Positions 37,298-46,303 are shown, counted from the first letter of the stretch. The stretch is DNA of 64,000 bases from Ligilactobacillus animalis KCTC 3501 = DSM 20602 (GCF_001434535.1 NZ_AYYW01000014.1:62001-126000), one strand, 5' to 3'. Made by a program: numbers and translations. Notes: generated by a model from the sequence alone, not told the origin.

Positions 37298-38641
37298 TTA
37301 CTTTTTACGCATGAAATATCCGATCAGACCGATGACTAGGCCTAACAAACTAAAGCAGACCCACCCAAAGCCGAGCTCAAAGAATGGGAAATAAGTTTGA
37401 GCAAACTTGAGCAGTGTTTGGACTAGCACAGTTTCTTTTAGCCCAGCTGGCAAAACATTCAACATGTCAAAGAAAGCAGGGATCAAAGTCAGAAATGTCG
37501 TAGTTTTGTAGACCAAAGCGTAATTGTTGAACAATGGTGAACAAACACCTAATAAGATCAAAGTGATCGCTAACGGGTATAAAAACATCAAGACTGGTAA
37601 TGACCAAGCGATGATTGCATCAAGTCCGAGGTTAGCGATCGCAAATGATAGCAAGCAATAGACCAGTAAGATCGCTTTATATGAAAAACGACTGAATAGT
37701 TGATGGAAGGCTTGGGAACAGGCGATTGCAAGCCCCATTGAAGTCGATAAACAGGTGATCGTCGTCAAAGTCGCCAACAATGCATCACCAAAAACGCCCA
37801 TATAGTGATGAGAGATCTGCGTTAAAGTGATCCCACCGTTTTCTGCCAAGCCAAAAGTCGAGACGCTTTGCGCTCCTAATAAGATCAAGGCAATATAGAT
37901 GATCCCGATCGAAAGGATCCCAAGTGAACCACCTTTAGCAGTTGCCAAAGCGATATCTTTTTTATCCTTCAGACCAAATTGGCGAACGGCCGTAACGACA
38001 GTGATCCCAAAAGCGATCGAAGCCAAAGCATCCATCGTGTTGTAGCCCTGGAGAAGCCCCGAGGTCAAGGCGCCCGTCAAATATTCCTTAGTGATCGGTG
38101 CACTCGCAGCTGAACTGAGCGGGCTGATAAAAGCTAGTAAAAAGATCACAAATAACATTACTAAAAAGACAGGGTTGAGCACCTTACCGATCAAAGCGGT
38201 GATCTTACTTTCTCGACTAGATAGAAAGTATACCAATAAAAAGAAGATCGCTGAATAGATCAATAGGCCTAATGATTGCTGATTTTGTGGAATATGTGGT
38301 GCAAATCCGATCGTAAAGGGAACGGTCGCCGTTCTAGGGGTCGCAAAAAATGGTCCGATCGTAGCGTAGATCAAGATCATAAAGAGTAACGCATAGCTGT
38401 GCCCGACTGGACGCGCTAATTCATAAATGCCACGTGATTGCGTGATACTGATCGCTAGTAGACCTAAAACTGGTAGTAAAACACCTGAGGCTAAAAAGCC
38501 AACTGCAGCGCTTAGCCAGTGGCCCCCAGCCATTTGGCCTAAATGAACGGGAAAGATCAGGTTGCCAGCCCCAAATAACATCCCAAAGATCAAAGAGCCG
38601 ATCATTAGATAATGTCTGAAAGTTAATTTCTTACTGTCCAT
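37298..38641 (-). CDS. brnQ: Branched-chain amino acid:cation symporter BrnQ
   Basis: 447 residues with about twelve membrane helices and the LIVCS-family start SLIFGMLFGAGNLIFPVHLG. GPFFATPRTATVPFTIGFAP and GYNTMDALASIAFGI are further family landmarks. It imports Leu, Ile and Val with Na+ or H+. SD TAGGAGG. On its own strand the leader contains a 10-bp hairpin and then a terminator with T-run ending 22 bp before the start (38664-38747), so expression may depend on transcription attenuation. Confidence 0.93.
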   Translation of the reverse strand: MDSKKLTFRHYLMIGSLIFGMLFGAGNLIFPVHLGQMAGGHWLSAAVGFLASGVLLPVLGLLAISITQSRGIYELARPVGHSYALLFMILIYATIGPFFATPRTATVPFTIGFAPHIPQNQQSLGLLIYSAIFFLLVYFLSSRESKITALIGKVLNPVFLVMLFVIFLLAFISPLSSAASAPITKEYLTGALTSGLLQGYNTMDALASIAFGITVVTAVRQFGLKDKKDIALATAKGGSLGILSIGIIYIALILLGAQSVSTFGLAENGGITLTQISHHYMGVFGDALLATLTTITCLSTSMGLAIACSQAFHQLFSRFSYKAILLVYCLLSFAIANLGLDAIIAWSLPVLMFLYPLAITLILLGVCSPLFNNYALVYKTTTFLTLIPAFFDMLNVLPAGLKETVLVQTLLKFAQTYFPFFELGFGWVCFSLLGLVIGLIGYFMRKK

Positions 38642-38663
38642 AAAATCCTCCTATACTATTTAT

Positions 38664-38747
38664 AAAAAAAGTCCTCTCAGGTCAAGGCGGCCAGACAGGA
38701 CACAAGTAATATTTAACTTTTAAGCTACATTATTTTTGCTTAAAAGT
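38664..38747 (-). promoter_or_regulatory. Attenuator-like leader of brnQ
   Basis: Reading the minus strand: ACTTTTAAGC / GCTTAAAAGT forms a perfect 10-bp hairpin (38738-38747 with 38716-38725). It is followed by an imperfect GTCCT...AGGAC stem (38671-38701) and a 7-nt T-run ending at 38664. No T-box AGGGTGG sequence was found. The ligand or factor is unknown. Confidence 0.5.
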
Positions 38748-38764
38748 CAAAGTAATTCAAATAG

Positions 38765-38822
38765 TTGCATGGTGAAATTAAAAATGCTACACTGTAATTG
38801 AAAATATGAACATATATTCATA
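38765..38822 (+). promoter_or_regulatory. Promoter and ArsR/SmtB-type operator of the Zn/Cd ATPase gene
   Basis: TTGCAT (38765-38770), 17 bp, TACACT (38788-38793). Downstream, TATGAA-CATATA-TTCATA (38805-38822) is a perfect 6-6-6 palindrome containing the TGAA-N6-TTCA core bound by SmtB/CzrA-type repressors. The matching alpha-5 sensor is encoded at 30611-30919. Confidence 0.75.
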
Positions 38823-38840
38823 AGTTTAGAGGTGAGAATA

Positions 38841-40694
38841 ATGAGGGAGATCATTTCCGCAAACAAAAATAAAATTATTCAGATCGTAATTACAATTTTG
38901 CTATTTTTAGTGGCACATTTGCCAAATTTAAGTACTGGACTGGAATTTGCTATTTACCTAGTGGCTTATCTGATCATCGGGTTTGGTGTGATCAAAGAAG
39001 CGATCGAGCATATCTTTCAAGGTAAATGGTTCGATGAGAATTTTTTGATGATGATCGCAACAGTTGGAGCTTTTGCTGTCAAACAATATCCCGAAGCGGT
39101 CGCCGTGATGTTATTTTATGCTTTAGGTGAACTCTTTGAAGATATTGCAGTTGAGCGTTCACGCGCTTCGATCACACAATTGTTAGATATTCGTCCAGAA
39201 TATGCTAATTTAGTCGCCGAAGATGGCAGTGTAACTAAGATCGCGCCCGCACAAGTCCAACTTGGTGAAGTGATCAAGATCAAACCAGGCGAACGTGTAC
39301 CTTTGGATGGTAAAGTTATTAGTGGAAGTGCATATTTAGATACGGCTGCGTTGACGGGTGAATCTGAACCGCGCTTGGTCGAAGCTGGAACCCAGATCTT
39401 GAGCGGTGCGATCGTGTTAGACAGTGTTCTCGAAGTTCAAGTGACCAAGCTGTATGGTGAATCAACGGTCGCTAAGATCTTGGAATTAGTTGAAAATGCA
39501 AGTCAAAAGAAGGCGCCAACGGAAAAATTCATCACCAAATTTGCGCAAGTCTACACACCGATCGTGGTCGGAGCTGCGTTATTATTGGCGATCATTCCAC
39601 CGCTATTTTTTGGCCAGCCATTTAGCGAATGGTTCTATCGGGCATTGATCTTTTTAGTGATCTCATGCCCATGTGCGTTAGTCATTTCGATCCCTCTGGG
39701 CTTTTTTGCCGGGATCGGTGCCTCATCTAAGGCTGGTGTTTTGGTCAAAGGGAGCAACTACTTAGAATTATTGACGCAGATCCAGACTTTAGTGTTTGAC
39801 AAGACTGGGACTTTAACAGAAGGCAAATTCCGGGTCGAAAATGTCTATCCTAATGCAGGTATCAAAGAAGCTGAATTAGTTGAATTGGCAGCAATCGCCG
39901 AGATGCATTCACCGCATCCGATCGCGCGTTCGATCGTGGAGTATTTCCCAGGAAAATTACCGACCGAAAAATTAGCAACTGTAAAAGAAGTGGTCGGTCA
40001 AGGGATCAAGGCTGTTTTTGCTGACCAAGAATTATTGGTCGGTAAAAAAGCTCTGTTGAATGAACACGGGATCGCGTTGGCAGAATTACCAACAACAACT
40101 ACGGGTACACTAGTCTATGTTGCTTATGCTGGCAAATATTTGGGCTGCTTAGAGATCGCTGATACGCTCAAACAAACTTCCGCAACAACGCTAAAAGAAC
40201 TCAAAAAACAAGGGATCAAGACGGTGATGCTGACGGGGGATAGGCAAAAAACAGCGGATGCGATCGCGTCTAAATTGGCGATCGACACGGTCAAAGCAGA
40301 ACTTTTACCGCAAGATAAGTTGACTGAAGTTGAAAAGTTACAACAAGCTCAAACTAGCAAAGTCGGCTTTGTCGGTGATGGGCTAAATGATACCCCTGTT
40401 TTGGCGAGTGTTGATGTTGGGATCGCTATGGGAGCTTTAGGCTCTGATGCGGCGATCGAAGCAGCGGATGTTGTTTTGATGCGTGATGATCCAGCGGCGA
40501 TCTTACGTGTTTTAAATATTGCGCGTTGGACTAAAAAAATCGTTTGGCAAAATATCTGCCTAGCTTTAGGAATTAAATTTGTCTTTTTGATCTTAGGTGC
40601 CTTTGGTGACGTAACGATGTGGGAAGCTGTGTTTGCGGATGTTGGGGTCACTTTGATCGCAGTTTTGAACGCTTTGCGGATCATGCGTAAATAA
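38841..40694 (+). CDS. Zn2+/Cd2+-exporting P1B-type ATPase
   Basis: 617 residues. Cation site CPC is at residues 276-278 (SCPCALV), and the phosphorylated Asp320 lies in DKTGTLTEG. Other motifs are LTGES, SPHPIA in the nucleotide domain, MLTGD and the hinge GDGLNDTPVL. The last helix region has AVFADVGVTLIAVLNAL, the Asp typical of Zn/Cd pumps. There is no N-terminal metal-binding HMA domain, as in short CadA/ZosA-like pumps. ATG 38841 follows AGAGGTGAG. Regulation by the SmtB-like protein through the operator at 38805 is likely. Confidence 0.93.
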   Translation: MREIISANKNKIIQIVITILLFLVAHLPNLSTGLEFAIYLVAYLIIGFGVIKEAIEHIFQGKWFDENFLMMIATVGAFAVKQYPEAVAVMLFYALGELFEDIAVERSRASITQLLDIRPEYANLVAEDGSVTKIAPAQVQLGEVIKIKPGERVPLDGKVISGSAYLDTAALTGESEPRLVEAGTQILSGAIVLDSVLEVQVTKLYGESTVAKILELVENASQKKAPTEKFITKFAQVYTPIVVGAALLLAIIPPLFFGQPFSEWFYRALIFLVISCPCALVISIPLGFFAGIGASSKAGVLVKGSNYLELLTQIQTLVFDKTGTLTEGKFRVENVYPNAGIKEAELVELAAIAEMHSPHPIARSIVEYFPGKLPTEKLATVKEVVGQGIKAVFADQELLVGKKALLNEHGIALAELPTTTTGTLVYVAYAGKYLGCLEIADTLKQTSATTLKELKKQGIKTVMLTGDRQKTADAIASKLAIDTVKAELLPQDKLTEVEKLQQAQTSKVGFVGDGLNDTPVLASVDVGIAMGALGSDAAIEAADVVLMRDDPAAILRVLNIARWTKKIVWQNICLALGIKFVFLILGAFGDVTMWEAVFADVGVTLIAVLNALRIMRK

Positions 40695-40705
40695 CACACA
40701 ATACT

Positions 40706-40755
40706 AAATAAACCGATCTGACTAGTATCTGGCTGGTCAGGTCGGTTTATTTAGC
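40706..40755. terminator. Bidirectional intrinsic terminator
   Basis: CTAAATAAACCGA / TCGGTTTATTTAG long stem extended by CTGAC / GTCAG. It lies between the convergent ATPase and ASCH genes. Confidence 0.85.
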
Positions 40756-41191
40756 TAAAAACAACTTCAAATTCTTCACAGACGACTTCGAGTTCAGGCG
40801 TAAAGTCCAGCTTTACTTCGGCTAATTCATCAGTGAAGAAAGCTTGATGGACTTTACGCCAATAGGCTAGGCTCCGATCGCCTTCGCCCTCTAAATAAGC
40901 ATGGCGTGCGGAAACGTTTTTAAATAATGTGCGGTAGACTTTGGTCGTTTTGGTGATGCAGATCGCCTTGTCGTTGCCATCTAAGATGATATTATATTCA
41001 CCGACTTGAGGAAGGGACTCATTTTCTAGCGCATATAAGGGATAAGAAGATGTAGTAGCTGTTTTTTGCCCGCGCAAAACAAGTTTGGCTAAAAGATCAG
41101 GTTCACAGCCAAAAGCCCAAGCTTCATGAGGGGCATTGGCAAGCGTTGGATCACCGGCACAAAAGGCGTGCCACATTTCAGTTGCATTCAT
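40751..41191 (-). CDS. ASCH-domain protein
   Basis: 146 residues. ASCH features are AWAFGCEPDLLAKLVLRGQKTATTS, where G.K..T. is the conserved pocket, then PQVGEYNIILDG and a C-terminal VVCEEFEVVF strand. ASCH proteins are related to PUA RNA-binding domains, and some act as amidohydrolases on acetylated cytidine. The residue pattern K-T at about 43-46 is compatible with that but does not prove it. It has its own terminator and stands alone. Confidence 0.85.
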   Translation of the reverse strand: MNATEMWHAFCAGDPTLANAPHEAWAFGCEPDLLAKLVLRGQKTATTSSYPLYALENESLPQVGEYNIILDGNDKAICITKTTKVYRTLFKNVSARHAYLEGEGDRSLAYWRKVHQAFFTDELAEVKLDFTPELEVVCEEFEVVFS

Positions 41192-41247
41192 CGGCTAGTA
41201 CCTCGACTAAATTTTTTCAAAGTATAGCATAATTTTTTGATGAATGC

Positions 41248-41300
41248 TTGCATAAAGATATTTTGACGGTATATACTTAGATTTATGCAAACGTTTTTAT
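41248..41300 (+). promoter_or_regulatory. Promoter and LacI-type operator before the LacI-family gene
   Basis: TTGCAT (41248-41253), 18 bp, TATACT (41272-41277). ATGCAAACGTTTTTAT (41285-41300) follows at about the start of transcription. It shares the ATGCAA half-site with the mapA operator and has one mismatch to the cre consensus, suggesting autoregulation. Confidence 0.55.
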
Positions 41301-41316
41301 GGGAGGTGGTGCTCAG

Positions 41317-42336
41317 ATGGCAACGATAAAAGATGTCGCTAAAAGAGCTGGTGTTTCGCCGTCAACGGCTTCACGCGCGATGCATGATAGTCCGTTGATC
41401 AGCGAAGAGACCAAGGATAAGGTGCGCCAGGCGATGAGAGAGCTGGATTATTCGCCTAATTTTGCTGCTCAAAATTTAGCTAATCAAACCTTAAATACGA
41501 TCGGGGTCATTTTGCCAGCCCGCGAAGAAGCTGTGGGGGACAATCCGTTTTTTATCCAGATCATCCAAGGCTTAGCTTCGATCTGCAATGCGCACGATCA
41601 GTTAGTCTCGGTTGCGTCTGGTCAAACGACTGAAGAACTGATCAAAAATATCGAAACGATGATCAAGCGCGGAAATATTACGCGCTTCGTATTTGTCTAT
41701 TCCCAAGCCAATGATCCGGTGCTGGAATGTATCAAGCAACATTCAAAGATCCACTATGTTGTGATCGGTTCACCATATACCGATAAAGAGACAACGTGTT
41801 ATGTAGACAATGATAATTTCAAAGCGGGATATGATGCAACTAAATTCTTGCTGGACAAAGGAATTGCCCAAGTCGTCTATGCCCACACTAATTTAGCTGA
41901 AAAAGTACAAAATGCACGGTATAAGGGGTATTTAGCAGCTTTAGCTGAAGTTGGTTTAGCTGAATCACCGCTGTGTTTGAGTACAGTTCCGGCTGCTGAA
42001 ATGCAAAATGCCCAAGCTTTTAGTAAGATAATGGCTAAAAGTAGTGGTAAAGTCGGGGTCGTAGCGTGTGATGACATATTGGCGCTTGAGATCCAGCACC
42101 TCTGTGATATTTGTGAGGTCGAGCGATCTGAACTTGCTTTGTTGGGCTTTAATAACTCATTGCTGGCTAAAACGGCACGCCCAGCCTTGACTTCAGTTGA
42201 GATCTTTCCACGCTTTTTAGGTTCCGAAGCTGCGGCGTTAGCGATCAGCACTAAGGAAAATGACAATTTAAAGCTGGAGACCGATCATGTAGTCGTACCA
42301 CATAAGATCGTGGAACGAGCTTCGACCAAAATCTAA
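41317..42336 (+). CDS. LacI-family regulator, probable maltose repressor (MalR-like)
   Basis: 339 residues: a LacI HTH at the N-terminus (ATIKDVAKRAGVSPSTASRA) and a periplasmic-binding-protein-like effector domain. ATG 41317 is 8 nt behind GGAGGTGG; a longer start at 41299 would lie inside that site. It is located immediately upstream of maltose phosphorylase, whose promoter carries a perfect palindrome of the LacI type. It is probably the local maltose regulator; the effector is not deducible. Confidence 0.88.
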   Translation: MATIKDVAKRAGVSPSTASRAMHDSPLISEETKDKVRQAMRELDYSPNFAAQNLANQTLNTIGVILPAREEAVGDNPFFIQIIQGLASICNAHDQLVSVASGQTTEELIKNIETMIKRGNITRFVFVYSQANDPVLECIKQHSKIHYVVIGSPYTDKETTCYVDNDNFKAGYDATKFLLDKGIAQVVYAHTNLAEKVQNARYKGYLAALAEVGLAESPLCLSTVPAAEMQNAQAFSKIMAKSSGKVGVVACDDILALEIQHLCDICEVERSELALLGFNNSLLAKTARPALTSVEIFPRFLGSEAAALAISTKENDNLKLETDHVVVPHKIVERASTKI

Positions 42337-42364
42337 AAATCTCAGAAAAAGAGATTTTTTTTGC

Positions 42365-42419
42365 TTGCAAATGCAACCGATTGCATTTATAATCAATATG
42401 TAAAATGAAAACGTTTAAA
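42365..42419 (+). promoter_or_regulatory. mapA promoter with LacI operator in the spacer and near-consensus cre
   Basis: TTGCAA (42365-42370), 17 bp, TATAAT (42388-42393). The spacer is almost filled by ATGCAA-CCGA-TTGCAT (42371-42386), a perfect palindrome with a central CG. ATGAAAACGTTTAAA (42405-42419) matches the cre consensus except for one position. Dual control by the local LacI protein and CcpA is predicted. Confidence 0.75.
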
Positions 42420-42446
42420 TTATATTTTTAAAAGGTGGTCAGTGTA

Positions 42447-44705
42447 ATGAAAAGAATTTTTGAAATCGATCCATGGAAAGTAGTCACACATGAATTTAAA
42501 CCCGAAGAAAAACGACTCCAAGAAAGTATGACAAGTATTGGAAACGAATACATGGGTATGCGTGGGATGTTTGAAGAAACATATTCCGGCGATACACATA
42601 AAGGTATTTATCTTGGGGGCGTTTGGTATCCAGATAAGACACGTGTTGGTTGGTGGAAGAACGGTTATCCTGAATATTTTGGTAAAGTTATCAATGCGGT
42701 CGACTTCACTAAAGTTGACATCAAGTTGAACGGCTCTTCTGTTGACTTGGCTAAGGATGAATTTTCAGACTTTGAACTTGCACTCGACATGAAGAAAGGG
42801 ATCTTGAACCGGAGCTTTATCGTTGAAAAAGACGGTCAAAAATTCCGTTTGAACTTTGAACGTTTTGTCAGTGTAGCACAAAAAGAACTCTACGCTTCCA
42901 AGATCACGGTTGAAAACTTAAACGATACTGAAGCAAACGTTGAGATCAAATCATACATTGATGCGGATGTTTTTAATGAAGATGCAAACTATGATGAAAA
43001 ATTCTGGAATGTTTTGGCACAAAATGTAGCTAAAACACATATGTCTTTAACGGCACAAACGATCCCAAATAACTTTGGTACACCACAGTTTACAACTGAA
43101 ATGTTAGCTGACCACGTAACAGATCTACGACCAATGGCAGCCGAAACGACTGAAAAGAGCGTAGTCAATATCTTTGCAGGCCAAGTTGCGGCTGGTCAAA
43201 TAGTAGCCTTTGAAAAACGCGTGATCGTGGTAACTTCACGTGATTACGATACACAAGAAGCTTTAACACAAGCTACGCAAACTTTGAGCCAAAAACAAGC
43301 TGAAAAATCATTTGAAGAATTGAAAACAGAACAAGCAGCTGGTTGGGCTAAGCGTTGGGAGAAAGCTGATGTTGAGATCTCAGGTAATGCTGAATCACAA
43401 CAAGGTATTCGTTTCAACTTGTTCCAACTCTTCTCAACTTACTACGGTGATGATGCCCGCTTAAACATCGGGCCAAAAGGTTTCACCGGTGAAAAATATG
43501 GTGGTGCCACATACTGGGATACAGAAGCTTTCGCAGTTCCATTGTATTTAGCTTTAGCTGACGAATCGGTGACAAAGAACTTGCTCAAGTATCGCTATGA
43601 TCAATTAGAAGGGGCTTACCACAATGCACAACAACAAGGTTTGAAGGGTGCATTGTATCCAATGGTGACTTTCAATGGGATCGAATGCCACAACGAATGG
43701 GAGATCACATTTGAAGAGATCCACCGTAACGGAACGATTGCCTATGCAATCTACAACTATACTCGTTACACCGGCGATGAAGAATATGCGACCCACAACG
43801 GCTTTGATGTCTTAGTCGGGATCGCACGCTTCTGGGCTGATCGTGTGCATTACTCCAAGCGCAAGGGTCAATACATGATCCACGGCGTAACGGGACCAAA
43901 CGAATACGAAAACAATGTCAATAACAACTGGTACACCAACATGTTGGCTAAATGGTGCTTGAACTATGCAAATGAGATCGCTGATAAAGTTTCAGCTGAA
44001 AAATTAGCTCAACTCGATCTTGGCGAAGCAGAACGTCAAAAATGGCATGAAATTGCGGATAACATGTACTTGCCTGAAGATCAAGAACTCGGGATCTTCG
44101 TTCAACATGATACCTTCTTAGACAAAGATCTGACACCAGTTAAAGATCTTCCAGAAGGACAATTACCATTGAACCAAAACTGGTCATGGGATAAGATCTT
44201 GCGGTCACCATATATCAAACAAGCTGATGTTTTACAAGGGATCTATTACTTTGTAGAAGACTTCACGCCAGAACAAAAAGAAAAGAACTTTGATTTCTAC
44301 GAACCATTGACCGTGCATGAATCAAGTCTTTCTCCATCGATCCACTCTGTTTTAGCTGCTGACCTTCACAAAGAAGATAAAGCTTTTGAAATGTATTCAC
44401 GGACAGCACGCTTAGACTTGGATAACTATAACAACGATACTGAAGATGGCTTGCACATCACTTCAATGACTGGTTCATGGTTAGCGATCGTTCAAGGCTT
44501 TGCAGGGATGCGTGTGATCGATGGTGAACTTGAATTTGCACCATTCTTACCTAAGGAATGGGACGGCTACAAGTTCCGGATCAACTTCCGCGGCCGTTTA
44601 TTGAGCATCGAAGTCGATAAGACAGGTTCTAAGATCGAATTGTTGAAGGGTGAACCTTTGAAGATCAAGTTAAATGGCGAAGAAACAGAATTAACAGTAA
44701 AATAG
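42447..44705 (+). CDS. mapA: Maltose phosphorylase, glycoside hydrolase family 65
   Basis: 752 residues, the usual family length. It splits maltose with phosphate into glucose and beta-glucose-1-phosphate in the cytoplasm. N-terminal [13 protein letters not shown] and [17 protein letters not shown], the phosphate/substrate region [12 protein letters not shown], and the catalytic acid in [16 protein letters not shown] (Glu in NEWEITFEE) are seen. The C-terminal beta-sandwich ends in [17 protein letters not shown] 42447 is 8-9 nt after AAGGTGG. The downstream pgmB supplies the next step. Related GH65 enzymes act on trehalose or kojibiose, but the pgmB/LacI context and sequence fit maltose. Confidence 0.92.
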   Translation: MKRIFEIDPWKVVTHEFKPEEKRLQESMTSIGNEYMGMRGMFEETYSGDTHKGIYLGGVWYPDKTRVGWWKNGYPEYFGKVINAVDFTKVDIKLNGSSVDLAKDEFSDFELALDMKKGILNRSFIVEKDGQKFRLNFERFVSVAQKELYASKITVENLNDTEANVEIKSYIDADVFNEDANYDEKFWNVLAQNVAKTHMSLTAQTIPNNFGTPQFTTEMLADHVTDLRPMAAETTEKSVVNIFAGQVAAGQIVAFEKRVIVVTSRDYDTQEALTQATQTLSQKQAEKSFEELKTEQAAGWAKRWEKADVEISGNAESQQGIRFNLFQLFSTYYGDDARLNIGPKGFTGEKYGGATYWDTEAFAVPLYLALADESVTKNLLKYRYDQLEGAYHNAQQQGLKGALYPMVTFNGIECHNEWEITFEEIHRNGTIAYAIYNYTRYTGDEEYATHNGFDVLVGIARFWADRVHYSKRKGQYMIHGVTGPNEYENNVNNNWYTNMLAKWCLNYANEIADKVSAEKLAQLDLGEAERQKWHEIADNMYLPEDQELGIFVQHDTFLDKDLTPVKDLPEGQLPLNQNWSWDKILRSPYIKQADVLQGIYYFVEDFTPEQKEKNFDFYEPLTVHESSLSPSIHSVLAADLHKEDKAFEMYSRTARLDLDNYNNDTEDGLHITSMTGSWLAIVQGFAGMRVIDGELEFAPFLPKEWDGYKFRINFRGRLLSIEVDKTGSKIELLKGEPLKIKLNGEETELTVK

Positions 44706-44715
44706 GAGGAAACTA

Positions 44716-45381
44716 ATGAAAGGTGCAATTTTTGATTTAGACGGTGTGATCACCGATACAGCGAAGTTTCACTTTGAAGCTTGGAGCCAACTAGCAAAAG
44801 AACAATTAGGACTAGTTTTGCCTGCTGAATTTGAAGCTGAATTAAAAGGGATCAGTCGGACTGATTCTTTGATCAAGATCTTGGAATTTGGTGGTTTACG
44901 TGATAACTATACTGAAGAAGAGATCTTGGCGATGGCCGAAAAGAAAAATGGCTATTACTTGCAAGCAATCGAAACTTTGACAAAAGAAGATATTTTGCCA
45001 GGGATCACCCGTTTGATCGGTGAATTAAAAGATCATGGTGTTAAATTATCAATTGCTTCAGCTTCCAAGAATGCGCCGGCGATCTTAGAAAAGTTAGGCT
45101 TATTGGACGAGTTTGATGCGATCGCTGATCCAAGTAAAGTCGCTAACGGCAAACCAGCACCCGACATCTTCTTAGCTGGTGCCAAAGCAGTTGAGCTTGA
45201 ACCAAAGGATTGCGTTGGAGTCGAAGATGCTGTTTCGGGTGTAGCTGCGATTAAAGCTGCGAAAATGACAGCGGTGGCCGTAGGAGATGAGACTGAATTA
45301 GCTCAAGCAGATGTAGTCGTTCCAACGACAGCAGATTTCTCCTATGCCCTTTTTGAAAAGACATGGGAAGCTGCTAAATAA
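44716..45381 (+). CDS. pgmB: Beta-phosphoglucomutase
   Basis: 221-residue HAD-superfamily enzyme. It isomerises beta-glucose-1-phosphate to glucose-6-phosphate via an aspartyl-phosphate. Nucleophile and acid/base Asp lie in FDLDGVITDTAKFH (residues 7-20). Further features are the cap loop with LKGISRTDSL, the motif II region SIASASKNAP, and the C-terminal VGVEDAVSGVAAIKAA. It begins 10 bp after mapA behind AGGAGGA and completes the energy-saving maltose route with it. A terminator follows. Confidence 0.95.
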   Translation: MKGAIFDLDGVITDTAKFHFEAWSQLAKEQLGLVLPAEFEAELKGISRTDSLIKILEFGGLRDNYTEEEILAMAEKKNGYYLQAIETLTKEDILPGITRLIGELKDHGVKLSIASASKNAPAILEKLGLLDEFDAIADPSKVANGKPAPDIFLAGAKAVELEPKDCVGVEDAVSGVAAIKAAKMTAVAVGDETELAQADVVVPTTADFSYALFEKTWEAAK

Positions 45382-45392
45382 GTAAATAATTT

Positions 45393-45426
45393 TAGAGGTC
45401 AGGGGGAAACTCTGGCTTCTTTTTTG
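45393..45426 (+). terminator. Intrinsic terminator after pgmB
   Basis: AGAGGTCAG / CTGGCTTCT imperfect stem followed by TTTTTTG. Confidence 0.7.
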
Positions 45427-45490
45427 TCCTCTCGACTAAAATCTATGTTATGATTCAAATAAGAGTATTTTAGAGAATGGGGAGAGTAAT

Positions 45491-46102
45491 TTGGCTTATT
45501 GGCAAGGTTTATTGATCGGTTTTGCCTTCGTGGCACCGATAGGGATGCAAAATGTGTATGTGTTCAACAACGGCTTATCATATAAATTGAGTCGAGCTTG
45601 GCTGTATACTTTTTTAGTTTGGGTCTTTGATGCGCTCTTTTGTTTAGCGGCTTTCTATGGTATCGGGGCTTTGATCACCCATAATCATACGTTGAAATTA
45701 TTTATCATGTTAGCCGGTGGTCTCTTGACGGCTTATATCGGCTGGGGGATCATCCGGGCCGCTAACCAACGTGCTTTGACGAGTGATGATAACAAGATCA
45801 GCTTAAAACAAGCGATCACGACCGCTTTTGTAGTCAGTTGGGCTAATCCGCAAGCTTTGATCGATGGGACGATGATGTTGGGGGCTAGTCGCGGGACTTT
45901 GACCTTTGCTGAAAGTATCTTTTTCATCATCGGAGTCGTCAGTGCTTCCTTTATTTGGGATATGGGGATGACAACAGCATTTAATGTCTTTCGTCACAAG
46001 ATCCCAGATAAACTGCTGTTGTGGATCAATTTGATCAGCGGGATCATTGTTGTTGCTTACGGTATTTTCTTATTTGTCGAAGGTGGCAAACAATTATTTT
46101 AA
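45491..46102 (+). CDS. LysE/ArgO family amino acid exporter
   Basis: 203 residues with six helices. The start is TTG (45491) behind GGGGAG. Family landmarks are the N-terminal GLLIGFAFVAPIGMQNVYVF (P-I-G-x-Q/N in helix 1) and the paired helix FVVSWANPQALIDGTMMLGA. It probably exports a basic amino acid such as lysine or arginine. No LysR-type regulator is adjacent. Followed by a terminator and repeat copy 5. Confidence 0.88.
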   Translation: MAYWQGLLIGFAFVAPIGMQNVYVFNNGLSYKLSRAWLYTFLVWVFDALFCLAAFYGIGALITHNHTLKLFIMLAGGLLTAYIGWGIIRAANQRALTSDDNKISLKQAITTAFVVSWANPQALIDGTMMLGASRGTLTFAESIFFIIGVVSASFIWDMGMTTAFNVFRHKIPDKLLLWINLISGIIVVAYGIFLFVEGGKQLF

Positions 46103-46118
46103 TAGACCGACAATAAAT

Positions 46119-46164
46119 AAAGCGGGCCTCACTACGTATTTGTATCGTGGTGAGACCCGCTTTT
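46119..46164 (+). terminator. Intrinsic terminator after the LysE-family gene
   Basis: AAGCGGGCCTCACTACG / CGTGGTGAGACCCGCTT stem followed by TTTT. Confidence 0.85.
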
Positions 46165-46165
46165 C

Positions 46166-46303
46166 TGCGCACTGTGATATAGTCGTGCTCCAGAATGCAA
46201 CTCCTAGAAAATAACACCACCCCAACTCCGAGGCAAAAAGCGCCTCAAAGTTGGGGTGCCGTTATTTTTACGGAGCTTCCCGCATTCTTCCGCACTGTGA
46301 TCA
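46166..46303 (-). repeat. Intergenic stop-codon-adjacent repeat, copy 5 (full, best-preserved)
   Basis: On the minus strand TCACAGTGCGGAAGAATGCG begins directly after the TGA of the azoreductase-like gene. It continues with AGCTCCGTAAAAATAACGGC, the central stem CACCCCAACTTTGAGGC / GCCTCGGAGTTGGGGTG, GTTATTTTCTAGGAG, and TTGCATTCTGGAGCACGACT, and ends with ATCACAGTGCGC. CACAGTGCG thus occurs at both ends in direct orientation. Confidence 0.88.

Noticed and set aside
42538-44136. Short frames within mapA on both strands
   Set aside because: All are inside the well-conserved maltose phosphorylase gene and have no initiation signals.
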